Shown one piece after another: positions 24,453-32,670 of a stretch of 64,000 nt of DNA. Location: NCBI GenBank assembly GCA_035998495.1, contig DASYHP010000058.1:1-64000 (forward strand), given 5' to 3'. Source of the stretch: Mesorhizobium_B sp035998495 (GTDB lineage Bacteria; Pseudomonadota; Alphaproteobacteria; Rhizobiales; Rhizobiaceae). Made by a program: the position numbers and the translations under genes. The notes beneath the pieces were generated by a model, which had not been told where the DNA came from, did no database searches, and worked only from the letters and a program-made list of their open reading frames with translations. Numbering within the stretch: position 1 is the first letter of the stretch; every line of letters starts with the position of its first letter.

Positions 24453-27119
24453 GTGGAGCGGAAATGGGTTTATACCTTTGGTGACGGCGCGGCTGAGGGC
24501 CGTGCGGGCGACAAGAACCTCCTGGGCGGCAAGGGCGCGAATCTTGCGGAGATGTGCAGCCTGGGTCTGCCGGTCCCGCCCGGCTTCACCATCACCACGG
24601 AAGCCTGCAACCATTTCTACGCCAACGGCCGCCAGCATCCGCCCGAGCTCCAAGCGCAGGTCGCGGCGGCGCTCGGGCATGTGGCGTGCCTCGCCGGCCG
24701 GCGCTTCGGCGATCCGACGAGGCTGCTGCTCGTTTCCGTGCGCTCCGGCGCGCGGGCGTCCATGCCGGGCATGATGGACACGGTGCTCAATCTCGGCCTC
24801 AACGATGAGACGGTGGAGGCTCTCGCGCGTGACGCGGGCGACCCTCGCTTCGCCTACGACTCCTATCGCCGCTTCATCCAGATGTATGGGAACGTGGTGC
24901 TCGGCCTCGACCACGAGGGTTTCGACGAGATCCTGGAGGACGAGAAGGCCCGCCTGGGCAAGGAGCTCGACACGGAGCTCACGGCCGACGAGTGGCTGCC
25001 CGTGATCCGCGCCTACAAGGGCCGCGTCGAGGAGGAGACGGGCAAGCCGTTCCCCCAAGACCCCCACGCGCAGCTCTGGGGCGCGATCGAGGCCGTGTTC
25101 TCGTCCTGGATGAACCACCGCGCCATCACCTATCGCCGCCTGCATGACATTCCGGAGGTTTGGGGGACGGGGGTGAATGTGCAGGCCATGGTGTTTGGGA
25201 ATATGGGCGAGACGTCCGCGACGGGCGTGGCGTTTACGCGCAATCCGTCCACCGGCGAGAAGGCGCTTTACGGCGAGTTCCTGGTGAACGCCCAGGGCGA
25301 GGACGTGGTGGCGGGCATCCGCACGCCGCAGAACATCACCGAAGCCGCGCGCATCGCCGCGGGCTCGGACAAGCCGTCGCTCGAAAAGCTGATGCCCCAG
25401 GCCTTCGCCGCCTTCCGCGACATCGCCGACCGGCTGGAGCGTCACTACCGCGACATGCAGGACCTGGAGTTCACCATCGAACGCGGCAAGCTCTGGATGC
25501 TGCAGACGCGCTCGGGCAAGCGCACGGCGCGCGCCGCGCTTCGCATGGCCGTGGAGATGGCGGGGGAGGGGCTGATCACGCAGCAGGACGCCGTGATGCG
25601 GATCGACCCGTCCTCGCTCGACCAGTTGCTGCACCCCACCATCGACCCGCGCGCGGAGCGCAAGCTCGTCGGCACCGGCCTGCCGGCCTCGCCGGGCGCG
25701 GCCACCGGCGGCATCGTGTTCACCTCCGAAGCGGCGGAGGCCGCGGCTAAGGAGGGCCGCAAGGTCATCCTCGTCCGCACGGAGACGAGCCCGGAGGACA
25801 TCCACGGCATGCACGCGGCCGAAGGGATTCTCACCACGCGCGGCGGCATGACGAGCCACGCGGCCGTGGTGGCGCGCGGCATGGGCAAGCCCTGCGTGTC
25901 CGGCGCGGGCTCCATCCGGGTGGACGCGCGCGCGAAAACCATGCTGGCGGGCGGCTCGACCTTCCGGGAGGGCGACGTCGTCACGATCGACGGCGGCGCG
26001 GGGCAGGTGCTGAAGGGCGCGGTCGCCATGCTCCAGCCCGAGCTGTCCGGCGATTTTTCGCGCATCATGGAATGGGCCGACCAAGCGCGGCGCATGACGG
26101 TTCGGGCGAACGCCGAAACGCCGCTCGACGCGCGCGCCGCCCGCTCCTTCGGCGCGGAAGGCATCGGGCTTTGCCGCACCGAGCACATGTTCTTCGACGC
26201 CGAGCGCATCATAGCTGTGCGCGAGATGATCCTGGCCGACACGGAAGAGGGGCGGCGGGCCGCGCTCGAAAAGCTGTTGCCCATGCAGCGCTCGGATTTC
26301 GTGGAGCTGTTCGAGATCATGGCGGGCCTGCCCGTGACGATCCGGCTCCTCGACCCCCCGCTGCACGAGTTCCTGCCCAAGACGGAAGCCGAAGTCGCGG
26401 AGGTGGCGGCCGCCATGGGCGTGGACGCCAGGAAGCTGCGCGAGCGGGCCGAGGCGCTGCACGAGTTCAACCCCATGCTGGGCCATCGCGGCTGCCGGCT
26501 GGCGATCTCCTATCCCGAGATCGCCGAGATGCAGGCCCGCGCGATCTTCGAGGCCGCCGCGCAAGCCGCCAAGAGCACGGGCCGCGCGGTCGTGCCCGAG
26601 ATCATGGTGCCGCTGGTCGGCATGAAGAAGGAACTCGACTTCGTGAAGGCGCGCATCAATGCTGTGGCCGAAGCGATCGCCCAGGAGCAGGGCGCGCGCA
26701 TCGACTATCTCGTCGGCACCATGATCGAGCTGCCCCGCGCGGCGCTACGCGCCAACGTGATCGCCGAAAGCGCCGAGTTCTTCTCCTTCGGAACGAACGA
26801 CCTGACCCAGACCACGTTCGGCATCAGCCGCGACGACGCCGCCGGCTTTCTGGAAATTTATCGGCAGAAGGGCATCGTCGAGCAGGACCCGTTCGTGTCG
26901 CTCGACCGCGACGGCGTGGGCGAGCTGGTGCGCATCGCCGCCGAGAAGGGCAGGGCCTCGCGAAAAGACCTCAAGCTCGGCATCTGCGGCGAGCATGGCG
27001 GCGACCCCGCCTCGATCCGCTTCTGCGAGGAGGTCGGGCTCGACTATGTCTCGTGCTCGCCCTTCCGCGTGCCGATCGCCCGGCTCGCGGCGGCACAGGC
27101 GGCGTTGGGGAGGGGGTGA
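24453..27119 (+). CDS. ppdK: Pyruvate, phosphate dikinase
   Basis: PPDK interconverts pyruvate + ATP + Pi and PEP + AMP + PPi in the cytosol, giving gluconeogenic PEP. The ~888-residue length is typical. The N-terminal ATP-grasp domain starts WVYTFGDG and NLLGGKGANLAEM. The phosphohistidine domain has the signature GGMTSHAAVVARGMGKPC with the catalytic His near residue 470. The C-terminal PEP-binding barrel has GLCRTEHMFF, FFSFGTNDLTQTTFG and the active-site Cys in LGICGEHGGDP. AAGGAG at 24438-24443 directly abuts ATG 24444 but is 9 bases from GTG 24453, so GTG is preferred; ATG 24444 adds three residues. Confidence 0.95.
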   Translation: MERKWVYTFGDGAAEGRAGDKNLLGGKGANLAEMCSLGLPVPPGFTITTEACNHFYANGRQHPPELQAQVAAALGHVACLAGRRFGDPTRLLLVSVRSGARASMPGMMDTVLNLGLNDETVEALARDAGDPRFAYDSYRRFIQMYGNVVLGLDHEGFDEILEDEKARLGKELDTELTADEWLPVIRAYKGRVEEETGKPFPQDPHAQLWGAIEAVFSSWMNHRAITYRRLHDIPEVWGTGVNVQAMVFGNMGETSATGVAFTRNPSTGEKALYGEFLVNAQGEDVVAGIRTPQNITEAARIAAGSDKPSLEKLMPQAFAAFRDIADRLERHYRDMQDLEFTIERGKLWMLQTRSGKRTARAALRMAVEMAGEGLITQQDAVMRIDPSSLDQLLHPTIDPRAERKLVGTGLPASPGAATGGIVFTSEAAEAAAKEGRKVILVRTETSPEDIHGMHAAEGILTTRGGMTSHAAVVARGMGKPCVSGAGSIRVDARAKTMLAGGSTFREGDVVTIDGGAGQVLKGAVAMLQPELSGDFSRIMEWADQARRMTVRANAETPLDARAARSFGAEGIGLCRTEHMFFDAERIIAVREMILADTEEGRRAALEKLLPMQRSDFVELFEIMAGLPVTIRLLDPPLHEFLPKTEAEVAEVAAAMGVDARKLRERAEALHEFNPMLGHRGCRLAISYPEIAEMQARAIFEAAAQAAKSTGRAVVPEIMVPLVGMKKELDFVKARINAVAEAIAQEQGARIDYLVGTMIELPRAALRANVIAESAEFFSFGTNDLTQTTFGISRDDAAGFLEIYRQKGIVEQDPFVSLDRDGVGELVRIAAEKGRASRKDLKLGICGEHGGDPASIRFCEEVGLDYVSCSPFRVPIARLAAAQAALGRG

Positions 27120-27247
27120 GGGATGAACGAACCAGTTGGCAATCAGCGTCGTCTAGAAGATGGATGCTGGCCGTTTGCGGAATGGCGACGTCAGATCCTA
27201 TCGGCCTAGCGGCGAACGTAGTTCTAGGCTAGGCGGGTGGTTGCAGA

Positions 27248-27751
27248 TCATATCGTGAGCAGCCGGACATCCGGGTCGGCGTCCGGGATGCGTTTCATGC
27301 GGCCATCGGAGGTAACGAAGACGAGATCGCGCTCTTTAGCTTGAGCGCACATCCACAGGTCGTTCTCATCGATCCCGAGTTTCTGGTCGGTTGCCTTGTC
27401 GACCCATTCCTGGACATACTTGGGGCGGTCTTTGCGGAGCGTCTTCGCTAGATATTTCTGCGCGATGCGTGCCTTCACCTCCGCATAGACCGCGGCGGTG
27501 TGATGAGTGATGTCGAGCACCGCGTGCGAACGCGCCTGGACGATCATCGCCTCAAGCGCCGGCAGATTGCCCTTGCCGATCGCAGCGGCGAGCTTTGTCC
27601 CGAATCCCAACTCAGCCAGCACAACCGCAGAAATGAACCGGGGGCTTTCGGCAGGCAGCGCCGCAAGCGACTGGCTCTTTTCGGCGTGGTGGGGATGCAT
27701 CGGATCGAGGTAGATCGATAGGATTGTCGTATCGAGCAGATAGGCGTCCAT
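27248..27751 (-). CDS. PIN-domain protein (VapC-like)
   Basis: A 167-residue protein with the four acidic residues of PIN nucleases: Asp7 in LLDTTILSIYLD, Glu47 in VVLAELGFG, Asp131 in ENDLWMCAQA and Asp149 in VFVTSDGRM. VapC relatives cut RNA with these. No vapB-type antitoxin gene is beside it; instead its ATG lies four bases after the stop of the DNA methylase gene, so it is the third gene of that module. An in-frame ATG at 27766 would overlap the methylase gene and is less likely. Residues about 95-125 (Lys/Arg-rich insert) make it longer than the usual ~130-residue VapC. It may act as the effector of the module; that is inference. Confidence 0.85.
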   Translation of the reverse strand: MDAYLLDTTILSIYLDPMHPHHAEKSQSLAALPAESPRFISAVVLAELGFGTKLAAAIGKGNLPALEAMIVQARSHAVLDITHHTAAVYAEVKARIAQKYLAKTLRKDRPKYVQEWVDKATDQKLGIDENDLWMCAQAKERDLVFVTSDGRMKRIPDADPDVRLLTI

Positions 27752-27755
27752 CGGC

Positions 27756-30245
27756 TCAAGCCACATAGTCGCGTAGCAGCGAAGCCTGGTCCTCGGGTAA
27801 CGGCTTGAAGATCCTGCTGACCCAATCTCCGCCGGCATTAAAGCGACCGGACAGCCGTTCGGCGAGATTGATGCCGGGCATAGGATAGGCGGCGTCCCAA
27901 TGCTTCCAAGGATGAGGGACTGGCCGCTCCGCCCCTTCGAAGAACGCCAACAACTGCCGTTCAAACCGCAAGGGCAGATCGTAAGCTTCCAATATCGCGG
28001 CATCGATCTGCGTTAAAAGGCGTGCAAGCTGCGCGTCGACGTCTCTTAACATGGGCGGCTTACGCAGGAGCGTGACATAGCTATCGATCAACTCTGCCAG
28101 TTTTGCTGGCAGCGATGACGGGATTGGGATGTCACCGACGACTTCCGCGCGAAACCTGTCCTTGGGCGAGTTGACCGCCAGATAAGCGTTCGCAACCGGG
28201 CCGTTGAGAACACCGCACAGGGCGGCAAGCTCGGTTGTTGTTAGCGCGATGCGCGGCCACAACCCGAAGAACTGCTGTGAGCACACAAGGCCCTCGGGAT
28301 CGACAAATGCACCAATGCACCATGCGCCCCGGCTCAGGCGTGTGGCGCTCGCCACGAGCTTGGGTTGGGACCAGTCATGCGCGGCGCCCCGGCGCAAATG
28401 ATCGGGCTGACAGTCGAGCCACAGGGGCCGGGGCGGACAATATTGCTGAAGGTGGCGCGCATTGGCATAGCCTGGCCTAAAGCCAGGCTTCTCGACCTCG
28501 CTTGTTGCCTCTTCTTGAGGATAGGTCCATTCCAGCCCACGGCTTGGCTTTAGCACTGACACCAACTTCGGATAGCTGCCCAGATAGGCCCACAGCTCAC
28601 TGAGTGGCGGTATCCAGAGGCGGCCCTCTGGCGGGTCGTCCATCGTTCGGACGAGGTCCCGATGGACCGTTGTCCGCCCAGTCTTCAGGAAGGATGAGCG
28701 GTCGCGTTCAGCGACCTCGCTCGACCGCAGCGCGATCGTTGCGGTACTGGGTGCACGCAAGTCGCGGGCGATCACAGCGGACGTTTCCACACCCGACGCG
28801 CCGAAGATCCCGTCGGGAAGCTTGAGGAGCTCGACGGTGCCGTAGAGACTTTCAATCCGGCGCCGCTGTTCCGCGAACTGGCGCTCGAGGATGAACGATC
28901 GCGGCAGAACGAAGCCTAGGGCGAGGGGCTTGGCGTCGACCGCCGCGCTCAGTGCAGCTATGGCTTTGGAGTGCGTCTGGTCAGCGACGGCATAGCGCTC
29001 CTTGTCTGCGGCATCGAAGGCTTCGAACGGCGGATTGCAGACGATAACATTGTTCCCGGCGATCCGCTGCGCGAGCACGCCATCGGTAAAGAGGTCGACC
29101 TCTTTCACATGCCAGCCATTGTGATTGGGATAGTCGGCAAGGATCAGCGACAGGATCGCCACCTCGCAGGCGAAGGGATCGACCTCGTCGCCTGAAATAT
29201 GGTTGATCAGGAAGTCGTGCCGCTGCTGATCCGACCACTCCACTGGCAATAAGTCGCGCAGGTGGCGCAGCGCCGAGACGAGGAAAACGCCAGCGCCCGC
29301 GAACGGCTCATAGATCTTCAGATTTTCGGGGTTGTGTCTATGAAGTTCTAGCCGCTGAACAACATATTCAGCGACTTGGCGCGGTGTGCTATGGGTTCCG
29401 AACAGCTTGCGCGTCTCCGGCGTGACCAGCGTGTTCTCATAGACGAAGGCGAGGTCGTCTGAAGAGATATTGGAAAAGCTGATACCGGCCCGCAGATGCT
29501 GCCACGCCGCACTGAAAATCTGCAGCAGCGCGACGCTCGCCTGTGGCCCGATTGGCCCGAGCGCATAGTAGCTTTCTATGCCGGTCAGCACCGAGCCTAG
29601 GTCGTCGGCATTCCACCCATCGGCGTATGGATGGCGACGGTCCTGCAAAACCTTGGCCGCTAGCAGGCGAAAGACAACGCGGAACAGCGTCCGCGCGTCA
29701 AGCTGATCGCCGCCGGGCGCCTTCCGCGCGAGGTCAAGTGTCTCGACCAGCAGGCGATCCAGCTTGACGTGGATTTCGCCCTCGATTGCGGGGAGAAGCC
29801 CCAGATCGACAAAATCGAGCTGATAGCCTGTCCCGGCCGCGCCGATCGATTTCGCCCGGTGAATGGCATCGGGATGCCAGTTCGCCCGATTCCGTGCGAA
29901 GAGCTCGGCGATGTCGGCAAGCCTGACCTTTTCGATCGCACGCGGTGGCGCGTCGCTCCGCACCTGCCAAACCGTCACCTCATCCTGCTCGATGACAAAC
30001 AGAAGGGGTGCACCGAGGGCGCGATGCTCGTTCACGAGATCGACGGCGCGCCGACCTGCGCCGTGCACAACCGCAAGCGCAGCGGATCGGTAAGAGGGCG
30101 GTGTGCGCGTGAAGGCAGCTAGCGGGACAATACGTGTCGCGTTGGCATGACTAAGCACATCCGCAAAGGCATAGTCGGGCACGACTGCCTCGGCACGATA
30201 GCCGGCATCGCGGGCCGCTTGCGCGATGTGCTCAACGGCGTTCAC
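27756..30245 (-). CDS. N6-adenine-specific DNA methylase-like protein (possible single-chain R-M type)
   Basis: An 829-residue protein from GTG 30245, whose first bases overlap the TGA of the upstream HTH gene (GTGA). Residues 1-140 are an unassigned alpha/beta domain. HSTPRQVAEYVVQRL near 285-300, the SAM-binding motif I EPFAGAGVF at 313-321, acidic GDEVDPFACEVA near 352, and the catalytic NPPF at 404-407 identify an N6-adenine methylase of the Eco57I/HsdM-like class. The region after about 620 may be target recognition (WLDCQPDHLRRG..., LCGVLNGPVANAYLAV). No helicase, HsdS or clear PD-(D/E)xK nuclease motif was seen. An upstream frame extends to 30497 but overlaps the HTH gene. Sequence composition is visibly less GC-rich than the flanks. 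Confidence 0.85.
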   Translation of the reverse strand: MNAVEHIAQAARDAGYRAEAVVPDYAFADVLSHANATRIVPLAAFTRTPPSYRSAALAVVHGAGRRAVDLVNEHRALGAPLLFVIEQDEVTVWQVRSDAPPRAIEKVRLADIAELFARNRANWHPDAIHRAKSIGAAGTGYQLDFVDLGLLPAIEGEIHVKLDRLLVETLDLARKAPGGDQLDARTLFRVVFRLLAAKVLQDRRHPYADGWNADDLGSVLTGIESYYALGPIGPQASVALLQIFSAAWQHLRAGISFSNISSDDLAFVYENTLVTPETRKLFGTHSTPRQVAEYVVQRLELHRHNPENLKIYEPFAGAGVFLVSALRHLRDLLPVEWSDQQRHDFLINHISGDEVDPFACEVAILSLILADYPNHNGWHVKEVDLFTDGVLAQRIAGNNVIVCNPPFEAFDAADKERYAVADQTHSKAIAALSAAVDAKPLALGFVLPRSFILERQFAEQRRRIESLYGTVELLKLPDGIFGASGVETSAVIARDLRAPSTATIALRSSEVAERDRSSFLKTGRTTVHRDLVRTMDDPPEGRLWIPPLSELWAYLGSYPKLVSVLKPSRGLEWTYPQEEATSEVEKPGFRPGYANARHLQQYCPPRPLWLDCQPDHLRRGAAHDWSQPKLVASATRLSRGAWCIGAFVDPEGLVCSQQFFGLWPRIALTTTELAALCGVLNGPVANAYLAVNSPKDRFRAEVVGDIPIPSSLPAKLAELIDSYVTLLRKPPMLRDVDAQLARLLTQIDAAILEAYDLPLRFERQLLAFFEGAERPVPHPWKHWDAAYPMPGINLAERLSGRFNAGGDWVSRIFKPLPEDQASLLRDYVA

Positions 30246-30724
30246 GGCCGAATCCTGCCTGCGGCGCCTGGAACGTTGACCGGCGTTGGCGGGAAGCGGA
30301 GCGTCGTCTGTTCCTCGACGTCGCTTGCGGCGAGGAGCTGCTCGCGGAGCCGCGTCACGATAGGCCGCAACGGTATCGTAATTGTCGGCCGGTCGCTTGA
30401 GATTTCGGCGAGCTCCGGTCGAAGCTGCAATCGCTGCTCCGGTAGATCGACAATCAGCTTGGCCCGCTCCAGCACAGGCCAGGGAGACTGGTTGCACAAT
30501 TCGAACAGCGACTCGGCGACGGATGCCAGGGCACCAACGCGAACGGCCATGTCGACCGCGAGCAACCGGATTACGGCAACAGCGACGAGATCACCCGAGC
30601 TGAAACAAGGGCTGTGGCCGCGTCCCCGGCGCAGCGGACCGAGCGCCTTCTTCCAGTGTCTATAGGTTTCTGGAGCGATCGATGCCACACTGCGCAACTG
30701 GCCTGGGGTGTACAGTACTATCAC
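30242..30724 (-). CDS. MerR-like helix-turn-helix protein, first gene of the methylase-PIN module
   Basis: From GTG 30724 the product is about 160 residues. Residues 4-50 (LYTPGQLRSVASIAPETYRHWKK then a basic wing and FSSGDLVAVAVIRLL) look like a MerR-type winged HTH; the rest is helical with no recognised ligand domain. Its stop codon overlaps the GTG of the methylase gene, implying coupled translation. ATG 30778 would also fit the frame, but then the perfect palindrome at 30741-30758 would lie inside the coding region, so the shorter start is favoured. It is probably the module's own regulator or a DNA-binding specificity partner. The start is uncertain. Confidence 0.7.
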   Translation of the reverse strand: MIVLYTPGQLRSVASIAPETYRHWKKALGPLRRGRGHSPCFSSGDLVAVAVIRLLAVDMAVRVGALASVAESLFELCNQSPWPVLERAKLIVDLPEQRLQLRPELAEISSDRPTITIPLRPIVTRLREQLLAASDVEEQTTLRFPPTPVNVPGAAGRIRP

Positions 30725-30740
30725 AAAGTGGACTCGCAAT

Positions 30741-30758
30741 CTTGTTGTAAACAACAAG
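30741..30758. promoter_or_regulatory. Perfect 18-bp palindrome, likely operator of the HTH-methylase-PIN module
   Basis: CTTGTTGT-AA-ACAACAAG: two exact 8-bp arms around a 2-bp centre, 17 bases upstream of GTG 30724 on the minus strand. Such a site at a regulator's own start is typical of autoregulation by a dimeric HTH protein. It is unusually AT-rich for this window. Confidence 0.6.
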
Positions 30759-31102
30759 ATGCATCGTTTGCTCGCCATGGCAAGAGCGCAGCGGTAAATG
30801 AGTGCCTTGCCGCTCGACTACGTGGAGAGCATGGGGCTGCGCCGGAGGCGCGCCCATTTTAGAGAGGGCGCAGGCATGTGCTTCCAAGAACGGCAGGTAG
30901 CGAATTGAAGGGCCATGTTGGTCACGAAGTGGACCTGTGATCTGGGAGGGCTGAAGGTCGCCTTTGTTGCTCTCCGATCTGCAACTGACCGAGTTCATCC
31001 ACGCCGTGACGGTGCTGCGGTAATCTTCCGGTAGCGTCGGAGAGGTGGGCCTGAAGCCCGGCCGGCGCGGCTTCCCTTCATTGGAAATCGGGAGAACTGT
31101 TT
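30759..31102. other. 344-bp gap upstream of the methylase module; only a doubtful 36-codon frame
   Basis: The promoter of the minus-strand module should lie in its first part, next to the palindrome. A short forward frame 30798-30908 (ATG to TGA) has no family likeness. No integrase, tRNA or direct repeat marking an island end was recognised. GGGAGA at 31090-31095 is a good ribosome site for the ATG at 31103. Confidence 0.4.
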
Positions 31103-31872
31103 ATGCCGGACGCCTTGGGTGACGAGCGGTGGGCGGCGATTCGTCCGGTCTGCGAGGGGCGCTCCCCACGCATGAGCGCGTGGCGCTCGCCTGCGGCGTT
31201 TATGTGAAGACGATCTCGCGCCGCGCCGGCGCGGAGGGCTGGAGGACGCTCGACCTCCGCCGGCCGCGCGTGCGCACCGCGCATCGCGAGATGATCGAGC
31301 TTGCCGCGCGGGCGGGAGCGGGCGAAGAGCTCGATTCCCTGGACGAGCGCTTTCGCGCGCTCGCGGCGGACAGGTTCGATGACGAGAACGGGCCGGGCGA
31401 GGAGGCGAGCTCGTCCGATGGGCACCTCGCGAGCGCGAGCGGGGCGCTGGCCGCCATGTGGGACGGGGCGATCACGCCGCCAAAACCCTTGCCGGAGCTG
31501 CCGCCCGCCGCGCGCGCCGCGCGGCTGCGCGCCATGCTGACCGGGCGCATGGAGGAGATGCTGCGCCGCGCCGAAAGCGGGCGGCCGGTGGAGGGGCGGC
31601 AGGTGGCCGCACTCGCCGCGCTGGCGCAACTCGCGGAAAAGATCGCGCCGGCGCCTGTATCGGGGTTCCTGCCGGATGGGGAAAGGGAGCTCACGAACGA
31701 GGAGAAGCAGGAAAAAAATCGGCAGGCGGCCGAAGCGCTGCGCATGATGGACGACCGGGTTTTCGAGCTCTCCTACGTTATCGCCAAGGATATGCTGGTG
31801 CAGAGCGGCATGAGCGAGGCGGAGGTGGAGCGGATCGTTGGGAAGGCGGGCGGACGCGAAATCGCGGGCTGA
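31103..31872 (+). CDS. Hypothetical protein with N-terminal HTH-like segment; probable frameshift near its 5' end
   Basis: Two frames appear to make one protein. ATG 31103, with GGGAGA seven bases upstream, opens MPDALGDERWAAIRPVCEGR and then runs into a stop at 31205-31207. A second frame, open from GTG 31129 to TGA 31872, supplies the continuation PTHERVALACGVYVKTISRR and AGAEGWRTLD, together resembling the W-x-x-I...GV-x-x-x-T-x-x-x-R...EGW HTH layout of alphaproteobacterial hypothetical proteins. Loss of one base around 31150-31170 would explain it. Residues beyond 70 are charged and helical, ending VQSGMSEAEVERIVGKAGG. Function is unknown. If the frames are truly broken, the residual gene is 31129-31872 (247 codons). 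Confidence 0.55.
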
Positions 31873-32081
31873 GGCGCGGGGGAAGTTCCGTCCTGGAGGA
31901 GATCCCGCGCGGGTGAAACGCCGGCGGCAAACGGCTCAAGGCCGATGCGCCTGCCTTCCCATGAGGAGAGGCGCTGGAGCGGTTCGCGCCGAGCCGGGCA
32001 GGCTCTCGCCTCCCTGCCCGGCCGACACGCTCAGGACGCCTGGGCGGTTCCGCCCGGCGCGAAACCGCTGGACGGGAACGC

Positions 32082-32519
32082 TCACCCCAGCGGCGTGTGC
32101 GTCTGGTCCTGGGCGTTCTCGTCCATGCCGGCGCGGGAGCCGCCGGCTTCCACGCGGATGCCGCCCTCATAGAACGCGCCGTGGCGGGCGATGGCCTCCA
32201 TGCCGGGGAGCGGCGATTCATAGGCCCACATGGCGGGGTCCAAAGCCTCGCCATTGGCGGTCGCCATCCAATAGGAGGCGTCGCCCTTGTAAGGACAATG
32301 CGAGCGGCGGTCGGTGCGCGCGAAATGCTCGAAATAGATGTCCTCGAAGGGGATGTAGAAGACGGGCTGGTGGCCGGCCTCGCTGAGGACGAGCGCGCGC
32401 TTGGTGGAGGCGAGCACCGTGCTGCCGAGCGACGCCGTCACCACGCCGCCATAGGGCTCGACCGTGATGCGCCGGCTCGTGTTCTGGGCTGTTGCGGAGG
32501 GGTGCGCGGCGGGCTGCAT
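32082..32519 (-). CDS. DUF427 domain protein
   Basis: A 145-residue protein with the DUF427 pattern: ITVEPYGGVVTASLGSTVLASTKRALVLSE, YIPFEDIYFEHFARTDRRSHCPYKGDASYW and AMWAYESPLPGMEAIARHGAFY. The family is widespread in Proteobacteria and Actinobacteria and has no established activity; the fold is a small beta-structure with conserved Cys, Asp and Trp positions. ATG 32519 is supported by AGGAG eight bases upstream. It is divergent from the acyl-CoA ligase gene with a 151-bp shared promoter region. Confidence 0.85.
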   Translation of the reverse strand: MQPAAHPSATAQNTSRRITVEPYGGVVTASLGSTVLASTKRALVLSEAGHQPVFYIPFEDIYFEHFARTDRRSHCPYKGDASYWMATANGEALDPAMWAYESPLPGMEAIARHGAFYEGGIRVEAGGSRAGMDENAQDQTHTPLG

Positions 32520-32670
32520 GGATCGGCTCCTGGATCGCTGAAGGGTCGCCTTCCAAACGCCGCCGCCGATTGGCTGTTCCGTAAGGGGGCGTCCGCGAGG
32601 CTGGACAGCCATGGGCTTCGCTCGCGATAAAGGGGCAGCCACAAAGAACGGGCGTCGCGGGAGGAGTCCG

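Noticed and set aside
24243..26564. Long minus-strand open frame (773 codons)
   Set aside because: Antisense to ppdK, whose reading has strong motifs throughout; the minus-strand peptide is low complexity.
27120..27247. vapB-like antitoxin gene next to the PIN gene
   Set aside because: The gap after the PIN stop has no open frame with an AbrB, RHH or Phd-like peptide, and the upstream neighbour is the methylase.
27120..31102. Island ends (att repeats, tRNA or integrase) around the methylase module
   Set aside because: No tRNA gene, integrase or obvious flanking direct repeats could be found by eye; composition alone is weak support.
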